The translations under genes and the position numbers were made by a program. DNA of 64,000 nt from UBA6624 sp964517115 [NCBI: uncultured bacterium] (lineage in GTDB: Bacteria > UBP7 > UBA6624), in NCBI GenBank assembly GCA_964517115.1, contig CAZFBE010000002.1:8594-72593 (forward strand), written 5' to 3'. The notes below the pieces were generated by a model. It worked only from the letters and a program-made list of their open reading frames with translations. It did not search any database and had not been told where the DNA came from. Below are positions 34,743 through 43,205 of this stretch, piece by piece. Each line of letters opens with the position of its first letter. Within the stretch, counting starts at the first letter, position 1.

Positions 34743-36751
34743 ACTATTTAATTTTAATTCCACTATTGCCATTGTTGGCATTTGCTTTAATAGCACCTTT
34801 GACCAGAATATGGAAAAGAAAGGCTGCATTTATTGCAACAGGGGCAATTATTGGATCGTCAATTTTGTCTTTGTTACTTTTTTTCCAATCTCTTGCTTCT
34901 GGGGGGCCTTTAAAAGATGGTGATTTTTGGACAGCTAATCATCATCCTGTAAACCTTACCTGGACATTGCCGAACTGGCTTCCTTTGGGTGGAGGAAATT
35001 TTGTTGACCTGAGTCTTTCTGCTGACGGTTTTACGTTAATGATGCTTCTTGTTGTTACCTTGGTCAGTACAGCAGTTCACATATATTCCTTCGGATATAT
35101 GGATTATGGCGGCAAATATTATCAGCATGAGGAAAAAAACCTTCCTAGGTATTATGGCTATTTATCAATTTTTACGGCAGCAATGTTGGTAATGGTTTTG
35201 GCAAACAATTTACTTTTGGCCTTTGTTGGTTGGGAGTTGATGGGGTTGGCAAGTTATCTATTGATAGGTTTTTGGTTTGACAAAGAAAGTGCTGCAGTTG
35301 CTGCCAAGAAGGCTTTTCTTACAACAAAGGTTGGAGACCTCTCCTTGTTTCTTGGAGTTTTAACTTTATACGGCTTAACTGGAACTTTCAATATTCCAAA
35401 AATTTTAGAATTTGCTTCAACCCATGATACAAATGGCATATTGTCTGTTGCAGCATTGCTTATTTTTGGTGGTGCTATGGGTAAAAGTGCACAGTTTTTT
35501 CTGCATGTTTGGTTGCCTGATGCAATGGAGGGTCCAACTCCAGCTTCTTCTCTTATTCATGCGGCAACAATGGTTGCAGCTGGTGTTTATCTAATTGCAA
35601 GACTGCAACCAATTTACACAGGGGAAGTAACATCTTCAATTGTTTCACATATAGGTGCTTTTACAGCTCTTTTTGCAGCATCGATTGCTATAGCTCGCTG
35701 GGATATAAAAAGGGTTTTAGCTTATTCGACTATAAGCCAATTAGGGTTTATGGTTGCTGGAATTGGAACAGGAAGTGTCGCCGCTGGTATATTTCATCTT
35801 TTTACTCATGCCTTTTTTAAAGCGTTGTTGTTCCAGGCTGCTGGTTCTGTGATTCATGGTGTTCATACAAATGACATGAGAGAGATGGGTAATTTGAAAA
35901 AATACATGCCGAAAACTTTTATGGTTTTCTTAATTGGGACTTTGGCTCTTGCTGGAATTCCTCCATTTTCAGGATTTTTCAGCAAAGATGAAATTCTTTT
36001 GTCTGCATATAACTATGGCCAACATGGGGATGGATGGCTTCCTTATGCGATGCTTTCAATTGCCGCTTTCTTTACGGCTTTCTATATGTTTAGGGTTATT
36101 TACTTAACATTCTTTGGCAAATATAGAGGACATGGTCACCCCCATGAATCTCCTTCAGTGATGACGACACCTATGATCTTTTTGGCAGCAATGTGTCTCA
36201 TACCCTCTTTTGTAGGGGTTCCTGGAAAACATGGTTCTTGGGCAGCATTATTCATTGACCCCCATCCACATCATGGACTCAATTGGCAAGTGGCAATAGT
36301 TTCAACAGTATTGGCTATTGTTGCTATGCTGTTGGCAAAAAAGATATTTTTGAAAAAATCAGAGATGAAAAAGATTGAATTTGGATTCTTTGAAAAAGAA
36401 AATCCGGTTTTATGGAGAGCCTTGTCAAAAAGGCTATATGTAGACGAAGTTCTTCAGTGGTCCTTTGTGAAGCCCGGATCATATTTGGCAGATCGAGTTG
36501 CTTGGTTTGACAAGAGCGTCATTGATGGAATAGTTAATAGGGTGGCTGGATTTGGAGAAAGCCTTTCTTCAATTTCAGGATTTATTGACAAATATATTGT
36601 TGACGGAATTGTTAATCTTTTTGGAAGTTTAACAAAAGCTGGACATAGGTTAGTAAAAATGTATCAGACTGGTTTTGTTTCTGGTTATCTTTTCATGATA
36701 TTGATTATGTTGGCTTTAATTTTATTGACCCAAGGTTATTGGGTGTCTTAG
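34739..36751 (+). CDS. nuoL: NADH-quinone oxidoreductase subunit L
   Basis: This 670-residue antiporter-like proton-pumping subunit is the distal arm of Complex I. It has NNLLLAFVGWELMGLASYLLIG, TPASSLIHAATMVAAGVYLI, LAYSTISQLGFMV and the long C-terminal amphipathic and anchoring helices. It overlaps nuoK by four bases (ATGA). Confidence 0.97.
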   Translation: MNYLILIPLLPLLAFALIAPLTRIWKRKAAFIATGAIIGSSILSLLLFFQSLASGGPLKDGDFWTANHHPVNLTWTLPNWLPLGGGNFVDLSLSADGFTLMMLLVVTLVSTAVHIYSFGYMDYGGKYYQHEEKNLPRYYGYLSIFTAAMLVMVLANNLLLAFVGWELMGLASYLLIGFWFDKESAAVAAKKAFLTTKVGDLSLFLGVLTLYGLTGTFNIPKILEFASTHDTNGILSVAALLIFGGAMGKSAQFFLHVWLPDAMEGPTPASSLIHAATMVAAGVYLIARLQPIYTGEVTSSIVSHIGAFTALFAASIAIARWDIKRVLAYSTISQLGFMVAGIGTGSVAAGIFHLFTHAFFKALLFQAAGSVIHGVHTNDMREMGNLKKYMPKTFMVFLIGTLALAGIPPFSGFFSKDEILLSAYNYGQHGDGWLPYAMLSIAAFFTAFYMFRVIYLTFFGKYRGHGHPHESPSVMTTPMIFLAAMCLIPSFVGVPGKHGSWAALFIDPHPHHGLNWQVAIVSTVLAIVAMLLAKKIFLKKSEMKKIEFGFFEKENPVLWRALSKRLYVDEVLQWSFVKPGSYLADRVAWFDKSVIDGIVNRVAGFGESLSSISGFIDKYIVDGIVNLFGSLTKAGHRLVKMYQTGFVSGYLFMILIMLALILLTQGYWVS

Positions 36752-36763
36752 AGGAGAAAGATT

Positions 36764-38413
36764 ATGTCTTTATTAAATTTAACACTATTTTCATTTTGGA
36801 GTCAACCTTTAAATATTTTGATTTTCCTTCCTTTGCTTGGTGCCCTTATTGCATCATTCACTAAAGGTGAGAAAAAATTAAGAATGGTGATGATAGGAAC
36901 GAGTGCTGTTACGTTTCTTTACTCTCTACAGGTTTGGCGCTTGTTTTCTTTGGAACCTGCACAGAAATTTATTGCTGAGTTGGGGGAGTCTTTTGCCGAT
37001 CCTTTTGGTTTTAAATTAGGATACTTGGCACCTTGGTTCCCTGAAATTGGCATGGGCAATGGCCCGGGTGTTTCTTGGTATCTTGGTATTGATGGAATAT
37101 CTTTATCCTTGATAGTTTTAACTACTTTTGTCTCTATATCTGCTGCTATATCAAGCAATTCAATAAAAGAAAGGTTACAACTTTATGTAATACTTTTCCT
37201 TCTTTTAGAAACCTCTCTTCTCGGTGTTTTGGTTGCCAGGGACTTCTTTATGTTCTTTGTGTTTTGGGAATTGATGTTATTGCCAATGTATTTCTTGATT
37301 GGTATTTGGGGTGGTAAAAATAGAATTTATGCAGCTATAAAACTTTTCTTATACACTTTAGCGGGCTCTGTTGCTGTTTTGATAGGGATACTTATAATGT
37401 TTTGGGCATCTCCAGTAAGATCTTTTGGAATATCTGAATTAACTACCTTTTTTGCCAATAATGTTCCTGTTACTGGCCCTGGCTTAGTTACTCAAACTTC
37501 TTTGTTTTTATTGTTTTTTATTGGTTTTGGAATAAAGGTTCCAATAGTTCCATTTCATACCTGGCTTCCTGATGCACACGTTCAGGCACCAACTCCAATT
37601 TCAATGATGTTAGCCGCTGTTTTGTTGAAGATGGGAACTTATGGTTTTATAAGGATTTTGTTACCTGCAACAAATGGAGCTATACATGACACAAATGGAA
37701 TAGCTGTTCCAATTATGGCGATTGTTGGTGTGGTTAGCATGATTTATGCAGCCTTGGCCGCAATGGCTCAAAAAGACTGGAAGAGTATGGTCGCATATTC
37801 TTCTATTTCGCATATGGGATATCTTATTTTTGCTTTTTCTACAGCAAGTGAAATTGGTTTGTCTGCAGGAATGTTCATCATGATAAGCCATGGTTTAATT
37901 AGCGCTTGCATGTTCCATTTGGTTGGTGTTGTTTATGAGCGTACTCATAATAGAGATTTGTTGGCTTATGGTGGTCTTGGAAGCATTGTTCCTACCTACT
38001 TCACAATATGGATTTTTGTTGGTATGGCGAACCTTGGCCTTCCCGGTCTTTCGGGATTTTGGGGAGAATTCATGGCATTCGTTGCTGCTTTCAGCAAATT
38101 TGACTGGATTGTTTCTTCAGGTATTTTTGAAGGGATGAATTTCTTTAGAGTTTTAGCAGGTTTTGGAGTTGTAACTATTGTTATAACAGCCGCGTACATG
38201 TTGTTGATGATTCAAAGAATATTCATGGGTCCTTTGAATGAAAAGTGGAAAGACCTCAAAGACATGAAGAAATGGGAAGTATGGGCGATAGCACCAGTTA
38301 TGTTTTTTATACTTTATTATGGATTGAATCCAAAAGCTCTTGTTGATATTTATGGAGAATCAACAGCTAGATTAGCTGAAAGTTTAGGATATTTAACTTC
38401 TATCATTCCGTAG
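36764..38413 (+). CDS. nuoM: NADH-quinone oxidoreductase subunit M
   Basis: This 549-residue proton-pumping subunit has [20 protein letters not shown], the [20 protein letters not shown] signature and [13 protein letters not shown] good ribosome-binding site (GAGGAGAAAG) precedes the ATG. It is the last nuo gene here; nuoN does not follow. Its last 21 bases overlap the convergent lspA gene. Confidence 0.97.
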   Translation: MSLLNLTLFSFWSQPLNILIFLPLLGALIASFTKGEKKLRMVMIGTSAVTFLYSLQVWRLFSLEPAQKFIAELGESFADPFGFKLGYLAPWFPEIGMGNGPGVSWYLGIDGISLSLIVLTTFVSISAAISSNSIKERLQLYVILFLLLETSLLGVLVARDFFMFFVFWELMLLPMYFLIGIWGGKNRIYAAIKLFLYTLAGSVAVLIGILIMFWASPVRSFGISELTTFFANNVPVTGPGLVTQTSLFLLFFIGFGIKVPIVPFHTWLPDAHVQAPTPISMMLAAVLLKMGTYGFIRILLPATNGAIHDTNGIAVPIMAIVGVVSMIYAALAAMAQKDWKSMVAYSSISHMGYLIFAFSTASEIGLSAGMFIMISHGLISACMFHLVGVVYERTHNRDLLAYGGLGSIVPTYFTIWIFVGMANLGLPGLSGFWGEFMAFVAAFSKFDWIVSSGIFEGMNFFRVLAGFGVVTIVITAAYMLLMIQRIFMGPLNEKWKDLKDMKKWEVWAIAPVMFFILYYGLNPKALVDIYGESTARLAESLGYLTSIIP

Positions 38414-38848
38414 ATTTTCTGGAATTATCATAAGTATTATTCCAGTAACAACAGCAGCGTCTGCTATGTTGAAAACAGGCCAATCTCCTATGGAGATAAA
38501 ATCGATAACAAAACCTCTAGTCATTCTGTCAACAAGATTTCCCAACGCTCCTCCAAGGATAAGCCCAGCGGGAATGATCAAGTGAGTTTTTTTTGTTAGG
38601 AATTCCTCTTCTTTTAAAAAATTGTAAAGACTATGTACGGCAAAAGCCATAATGAAAACAACAAATGCTTGATTTTCTGACAAGAATCCAAGCATCAAGC
38701 CTTCATTTTTTACAATTACAAATTTATAGAGAGATTCTTCTCCCAAAGGGTAATGCATCCCATGTGGTGTAAATTGCCTCCATGCAAATTGCTTTGTCAG
38801 GGTGTCAATGACAAGAGTCACCAAGCATGAAAGCCAAAGTTTGTTCAT
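38393..38848 (-). CDS. lspA: Lipoprotein signal peptidase
   Basis: LspA cleaves signal peptides of prolipoproteins after lipid attachment, in the inner membrane. The 151-residue protein has four helices and the catalytic aspartates in GNLVDR and FNIADAAV. Substrates are encoded nearby: the haem/copper pair, the 137-residue lipoprotein and the giant protein all carry lipoboxes. It overlaps tatD by four bases. Confidence 0.95.
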   Translation of the reverse strand: MNKLWLSCLVTLVIDTLTKQFAWRQFTPHGMHYPLGEESLYKFVIVKNEGLMLGFLSENQAFVVFIMAFAVHSLYNFLKEEEFLTKKTHLIIPAGLILGGALGNLVDRMTRGFVIDFISIGDWPVFNIADAAVVTGIILMIIPENLRNDRS

Positions 38849-39627
38849 AAGTTGAATAGTCTATTAGCATTTGCTGTTGTTGCTGATGCTATTTCTTTTA
38901 AATCTAGATTTTTTAATGTTGCAATATATTCAGCAATTTCTAAAAGATTTTTTGGTTCGTTTATTGTCCCTCTCCTGCTTTGAGGGGGAAGATAGGGAGA
39001 GTCTGTCTCTAAAAGAAAATGATTTATCGGGCCATTCTGGATTGCCTCTCTTAGTTTTTCATTTTTCTTGTAAGTGACCATTCCTCCTAAACCAACAAAG
39101 AATCCTAGCTTTATTATCTCATTTAGTTCTTTTTCAGAATGATGAAAAGCATGAAAAACTCCTTTAATTCCAGGATAATCTTTTATGACAGAAACAAGCT
39201 CTTGAAAACTGTTTCGTTCATGAAGTATTATTGGAAGATCTTTTTCGATAGCCAATTCGCATTGGAATCTTAAGGATTCAATTTGTGCATCTTTGCTTAC
39301 AGGGCATTTGAAAAAATCCAATCCGGTTTCTCCAATTGCGACAGCTTTATCTAAAGCATTAATTATTTTGTTTTTTTTTCCAATTGTTTCATCTGCATGA
39401 TAAGGGTGTGATCCCGCAGCAAGAAAAATATTTTTAATGTTTATTTTTGATATTCCTGGCTTTATTGCGGGAATAAGGATTTTTTTAACTGATTTTTTAT
39501 ATGCATTATTGATGATTTGATTGGTATTTTCTTCAAATTGTTTGTTGTCCAATTGGTTTCGAACACTCAATAAACGATTATGTGCATCGAAGATCATGTC
39601 CAAATGGCAATGTGTATCAAAAAGCAT
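38845..39627 (-). CDS. tatD: TatD family metal-dependent hydrolase
   Basis: This 260-residue TIM-barrel hydrolase has DTHCHLDM at the start, [27 protein letters not shown] and the ending [19 protein letters not shown]. TatD proteins are Mg2+-dependent DNases or phosphoesterases linked to DNA repair and quality control. Metal-binding His and Asp residues are all present. It is divergently transcribed from the 39670 gene. Confidence 0.94.
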   Translation of the reverse strand: MLFDTHCHLDMIFDAHNRLLSVRNQLDNKQFEENTNQIINNAYKKSVKKILIPAIKPGISKINIKNIFLAAGSHPYHADETIGKKNKIINALDKAVAIGETGLDFFKCPVSKDAQIESLRFQCELAIEKDLPIILHERNSFQELVSVIKDYPGIKGVFHAFHHSEKELNEIIKLGFFVGLGGMVTYKKNEKLREAIQNGPINHFLLETDSPYLPPQSRRGTINEPKNLLEIAEYIATLKNLDLKEIASATTANANRLFNL

Positions 39628-39669
39628 AATAAAATTTTATTCTCTTAAATATGTATTTGATTCAAAAAA

Positions 39670-40419
39670 ATGAAAAATAAAAATAATTATTGGAAAAAAG
39701 TTCTAAATGGAGATGTTCCTTCAAGGCTTCAGATTGCTTTGTCTGAACCAATAGCTTCAGATCTTGTCGTTTCAGAAACACACAAATTGGCTGTTGCACA
39801 TAAGGAAATGCACGAAATACTAATCGAGCAAAATGATTTCATATGGGATGAGGGATGGGATTATGATTTGAGACCCGAGTCGAATATCATTTCTTTAAAA
39901 TTGGAAATTCTTGAAAGGTGGTTTTTTTACAAAGGCTTAAATGCTAATCATGGTTGGAAAATAGAAAATGTTGAAAGTCCAATTAGGCACATACATCTTT
40001 ATGAATCTGAAGAAGAGTGCCTTCAGCCTCTTGAAAGCCTCATAACAGAATCTTATGATCAGGGTTGTGTTTGGATGGATGTTGAAATAAGCAAAGTGGA
40101 AAAGCTTCCAAGTCTTTTAGCAGCTTTAAAAAGTCTCGAAATAAACATTCCCATAAGGGCAATTTGCAATTTTGAGTGGGATCCTGTACCCGTCTCTCTT
40201 TTGACTTGGGTTTTTGATGAATTTTTAATTAATGGAAAATGTATGGGAGATGTTGAAAAAGGTCCAAATTGGCCTGGTATGAGAGAGGCAAAAATGCTAT
40301 CTCTTGCGGGAGAGAATGTTACATTTTTTATGTCGATTGACAATAGGCAAAAAAAAGACTGGGAGGAAAAATTAGATATTTGGAGTAAGAAAAATAATAT
40401 CAATTTAATATTAAAATGA
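39670..40419 (+). CDS. Hypothetical protein (249 residues)
   Basis: I do not recognise it. It is acidic, tryptophan-rich and predicted soluble, without signal peptide or membrane helix. Notable segments are WDEGWDYDLRPESN, HLYESEEECLQPLE and GPNWPGMREAKML. The next gene overlaps by four bases and encodes a predicted outer-membrane barrel, so the two may act together, but nothing in the sequence proves it. Confidence 0.7.
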   Translation: MKNKNNYWKKVLNGDVPSRLQIALSEPIASDLVVSETHKLAVAHKEMHEILIEQNDFIWDEGWDYDLRPESNIISLKLEILERWFFYKGLNANHGWKIENVESPIRHIHLYESEEECLQPLESLITESYDQGCVWMDVEISKVEKLPSLLAALKSLEINIPIRAICNFEWDPVPVSLLTWVFDEFLINGKCMGDVEKGPNWPGMREAKMLSLAGENVTFFMSIDNRQKKDWEEKLDIWSKKNNINLILK

Positions 40420-41240
40420 GTTTCTTTTTGTTGGCTTTTATTCCATTTTCTCATCCTTTTTGGAGTTCTCTTCCTACCCCTTTGGTACCTGAAGATGCAC
40501 AAAGATTTTCTTCAGCTTCTTATGCCAGTGTTGAAAATGGGATTTACATGGATGGGGAAGTTTTCTCTTTTTCTGACTCCCTGTCTTTTGAATTAGGGGG
40601 ATTCGATATTTCAGCAGATTTATATTACTTGGGTGGAGGCTTTATGGATTCTTCAATTGATTCTTGGCATTCTTTTTGGGGTTTACCCTTGGGAGATAGG
40701 CCTAATATGCCAAAAAATGAAGTTTTGATGAGGTTTGAAAATAATGGAAATGTTTTTTGGGAGGTCAGTGATTCAGGTTTTGGAGTAAGTCCATTTAGGG
40801 TTTCTAAAGATATATCAAAAGATATAGCCTTCAAGGCTGTTCTTCTTCCTGGCTTTGGTCCCTTGGACCTTTTTTCTGAACCTAGTTTTTCGATTTATAA
40901 AAAATATAAATATGGACATTGGTTTGGTGAATATGGGGTGGGTTGGTTTGGAGGAGTTGATATTGAGGGCATTGGTGGGTCAGAGTTTTTTTCTTTTTCA
41001 GCCTTTAGGGAAAAGGAGATTGATGGAAAAGTTTTTAATTTTGGGATTATGTCATCTAGCAATTTGTGGAATGGTCCAAAAAATAACACCTTGGAAGGGC
41101 AGATCACCGAAGCTTATTTTTCAGCTTTATTTGACCTTGGGGACCATTTTTTAAAAATAGGTTTTTCTGAAGATCTTTCAGTAAACAAGATAGCTGATTT
41201 TGTTTTATTTTTTGAAATTTTTTCAGCAGAAATTGATTAA
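40416..41240 (+). CDS. DUF3187-like putative outer-membrane barrel protein
   Basis: This 274-residue protein has a short N-terminal signal (about 1-18, ending near HPFWSS). Alternating hydrophobic strands and many aromatics follow, typical of an outer-membrane beta barrel. The segment GGFMDSSIDSWHSFWGLP followed by RPNMPKNEV resembles the conserved part of DUF3187 proteins. Its function is unknown. It overlaps the upstream unknown gene by four bases and ends tail to tail with a 50-residue ORF. Confidence 0.65.
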   Translation: MSFFLLAFIPFSHPFWSSLPTPLVPEDAQRFSSASYASVENGIYMDGEVFSFSDSLSFELGGFDISADLYYLGGGFMDSSIDSWHSFWGLPLGDRPNMPKNEVLMRFENNGNVFWEVSDSGFGVSPFRVSKDISKDIAFKAVLLPGFGPLDLFSEPSFSIYKKYKYGHWFGEYGVGWFGGVDIEGIGGSEFFSFSAFREKEIDGKVFNFGIMSSSNLWNGPKNNTLEGQITEAYFSALFDLGDHFLKIGFSEDLSVNKIADFVLFFEIFSAEID

Positions 41241-41389
41241 TCTTTTTTTTTATTTTCTTTTGTCATGTGTATAGAAAATTGAGATAAGAGAACTGCAACA
41301 ACTACATCCCACAATGGATCAACTTCTGGCCAACCATAATTCCAAATTACTACAAGACATAACCAATAAAGCCATGCCTTGTTTTTCAT
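41237..41389 (-). CDS. Small membrane-associated protein (50 residues)
   Basis: MKNKAWLYWLCLVVIWNYGWPEVDPLWD begins with a hydrophobic, tryptophan-rich helix (about 5-19). A second hydrophobic stretch VVVAVLLSQF follows before a lysine-rich tail. The ATG overlaps the stop of the lipoprotein gene (ATGA), so it is translationally coupled to it. No family is recognised. Confidence 0.55.
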   Translation of the reverse strand: MKNKAWLYWLCLVVIWNYGWPEVDPLWDVVVAVLLSQFSIHMTKENKKKD

Positions 41390-41799
41390 TTTTTTATTTT
41401 GTTTAAGACTTTTGCTCTTTCAAGCCTTATTTCACAATTGTTTCCATAACCATTTTCTTCTGAAAGGTATCCTGCAAAATATCCTTTAACATAAAAAGTG
41501 CATTTTGCCTGATAACTGCTAATGCAATCTTGCCCTATTTTTTTTCCCTCTTTGTTCTTCATCACTACTCTTGCATAAGTCTTTCCTGTTGGGTCTTTTC
41601 CTATCCATTCCTGCCTGTCGTCAGGAAGGAATGTGAGATCAAAGAAAAACAATGGGATTTTGAATATTTTCCCTTTTTGATAATCCTGAATTAGGTTTGG
41701 GTTTGTTTTGATTTTTGTGCATATCTTTCCAACTGTTGTTTTTTCAGCCATGCATGATGATAAAAAGACAAGCAATAAAATTAATGTTGTTTTTTTCAT
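41386..41799 (-). CDS. Putative lipoprotein (137 residues)
   Basis: The signal MKKTTLILLLVFLSSC ends in a lipobox with Cys at about residue 16. The mature part is basic and has several Cys (GKICTKI, GQDCISSYQAKCTFYV, NNCEIRLE), suggesting disulfides outside the cytoplasm. No domain is recognised. It sits between two small membrane ORFs, and all three overlap by four bases. Confidence 0.7.
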   Translation of the reverse strand: MKKTTLILLLVFLSSCMAEKTTVGKICTKIKTNPNLIQDYQKGKIFKIPLFFFDLTFLPDDRQEWIGKDPTGKTYARVVMKNKEGKKIGQDCISSYQAKCTFYVKGYFAGYLSEENGYGNNCEIRLERAKVLNKIKK

Positions 41800-41888
41800 T
41801 GCTTCATTAAAACAAATATCATGCTCTTCACCGATATCAACAATACGACAAAGCCAACAAGTATCAATATTAAATATTTTTTACTCAA
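41796..41888 (-). CDS. Possible small membrane protein (30 residues, TTG start)
   Basis: From TTG (TTGAGTAAA, the same context as other non-ATG starts here), the frame encodes a hydrophobic helix LILILVGFVVLLISV with basic flanks. It ends in a TGA that overlaps the lipoprotein ATG. It is too short to be sure. It fills the gap between the FBP gene and the lipoprotein gene. Confidence 0.35.
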   Translation of the reverse strand: MSKKYLILILVGFVVLLISVKSMIFVLMKQ

Positions 41889-41902
41889 TTAAAAAATATC
41901 AT

Positions 41903-43072
41903 TTATTCAAGTTCGTCATCTTTCAAAGCTTGATAAGCATGCTGTTGGGCCAAGTCTTTACCAGTTGGTCCATCTTTGCTTTCAATCCATCTTTTTTTAA
42001 CTTCTTTTTGGATTTTTGGCAAAGTTGTATATTCCATTTGGTCTGGTGGAAGTCTGTGAGGCTCAAATGGTCCGTGCATTCTCATGTAGTCAGCGACATC
42101 ATTCGCTTTTTGTCTTGCATTGTCAAATCCAGGATCATTAAACATGTCTCTAGGTCCAACCAGCATTCCATCTGCAATTTGAAAACCAGCACCAATAACC
42201 CTTGGGGGGCCATCGAATCTGCTGGGATTGCAGTCTTCGAATGAACAAGGCATCATTGGTCCTGTATGAGATCCTCTCATCCATCCAGGGACGAGATGAG
42301 GAAATGCAAATGGGTTTGTCACTTCTCCAACTGCAGGCAATCCTGACTGACATCTGATAATCATTGCAGGGTCATCTTTTCCTATGTATTTTCCAGCCAA
42401 AAGTGAAAGCTTATCAGTTGACATTGTTGCTGCTGGAATTTTGTCTCCCCTTCTTCTGATGTTTTTTATAACATATGTTTCAACAGCCCCAATGAAAGCA
42501 AGAATCTTGTAAGACTCTTCAGGAGCTTTCAATGTGATGATTTTATTATTTTTGACATCCATGATATCGAATTCAAAACCAGCATGCATATTCTCATCAA
42601 TTACCAATCCTGGAGTGTTGAATGGGTCAGCAAACATTTTATAAGCTGGGAAATTCCATGCTCCTGGGCTTGTTTTATCTGCAAGAAAAACAATAAAAGG
42701 TTCACTTGTTCTTTCTTCAAATTCCATTTCTGCGCATCCAGGACCCATGCCTTTGATGTTCCCAGAAAAACCTTCAGACAATAGATCTTGGCCAGCTCCA
42801 TAAAGTTTTAATTTTTTTGCAACTTTTGTACCTTCAACAAATGTATCCCAGCCCAACTTGTGAATCTCTTCACAGTCTTCACCTTTGTCATGTGTCATTA
42901 CCAATGCCATGTCATCTCCAACCCACAAAACTCTAAAGTCTTTAATTTGACCTTTGTCTTTTGAGGATTGCAGTTCTTCTTCTGCTTTTATTATTAAGTC
43001 TGGATGAATTGCAGAATGTCCTACAAATCCACCAATATCTGCTTTTATTACGCTTAAGGTTGTTTTAGTCAT
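41903..43072 (-). CDS. Bifunctional fructose-1,6-bisphosphate aldolase/phosphatase (archaeal type)
   Basis: This 389-residue type V FBPase makes fructose-6-phosphate directly from triose phosphates, and so works in the gluconeogenic direction. It starts with the Mg2+-binding VIKADIGGFVGHSAIHPD. It has the Lys/Asp catalytic region GKYIGKDDP (Schiff-base Lys with Asp), FADPFNTPGL and the tyrosine segment QMEYTTLPK near the C-terminus. The family is typical of archaea and a scattering of bacteria. A strong Shine-Dalgarno (GGAGG, four bases before the ATG) suggests good expression. Confidence 0.95.
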   Translation of the reverse strand: MTKTTLSVIKADIGGFVGHSAIHPDLIIKAEEELQSSKDKGQIKDFRVLWVGDDMALVMTHDKGEDCEEIHKLGWDTFVEGTKVAKKLKLYGAGQDLLSEGFSGNIKGMGPGCAEMEFEERTSEPFIVFLADKTSPGAWNFPAYKMFADPFNTPGLVIDENMHAGFEFDIMDVKNNKIITLKAPEESYKILAFIGAVETYVIKNIRRRGDKIPAATMSTDKLSLLAGKYIGKDDPAMIIRCQSGLPAVGEVTNPFAFPHLVPGWMRGSHTGPMMPCSFEDCNPSRFDGPPRVIGAGFQIADGMLVGPRDMFNDPGFDNARQKANDVADYMRMHGPFEPHRLPPDQMEYTTLPKIQKEVKKRWIESKDGPTGKDLAQQHAYQALKDDELE

Positions 43073-43205
43073 TAGACCTCCAAATTTTTATTATGTTGTT
43101 TCTTATTCTATAATTTTTTATTAAAAAATTAAAAACAGAGTTTATTTCTTTGTTTTCTCTCATTTTGCTATACGATTGTAAGGTTTACTAAACGGAGGTA
43201 ACATT
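43073..43205. promoter_or_regulatory. Divergent control region between FBP aldolase/phosphatase and the giant gene
   Basis: This 133-base AT-rich spacer separates two divergent genes and has a strong GGAGG ribosome-binding site at each end (43194-43198 for the giant gene; the complement at 43077-43081 for the FBP gene). TATAAT-like boxes occur on both strands (for example TATAAT in TTCTATAATTTTTT on plus, and TATACGAT near 43170). No inverted repeat operator is evident. Such strong Shine-Dalgarno sites are rare in this window. Confidence 0.5.
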
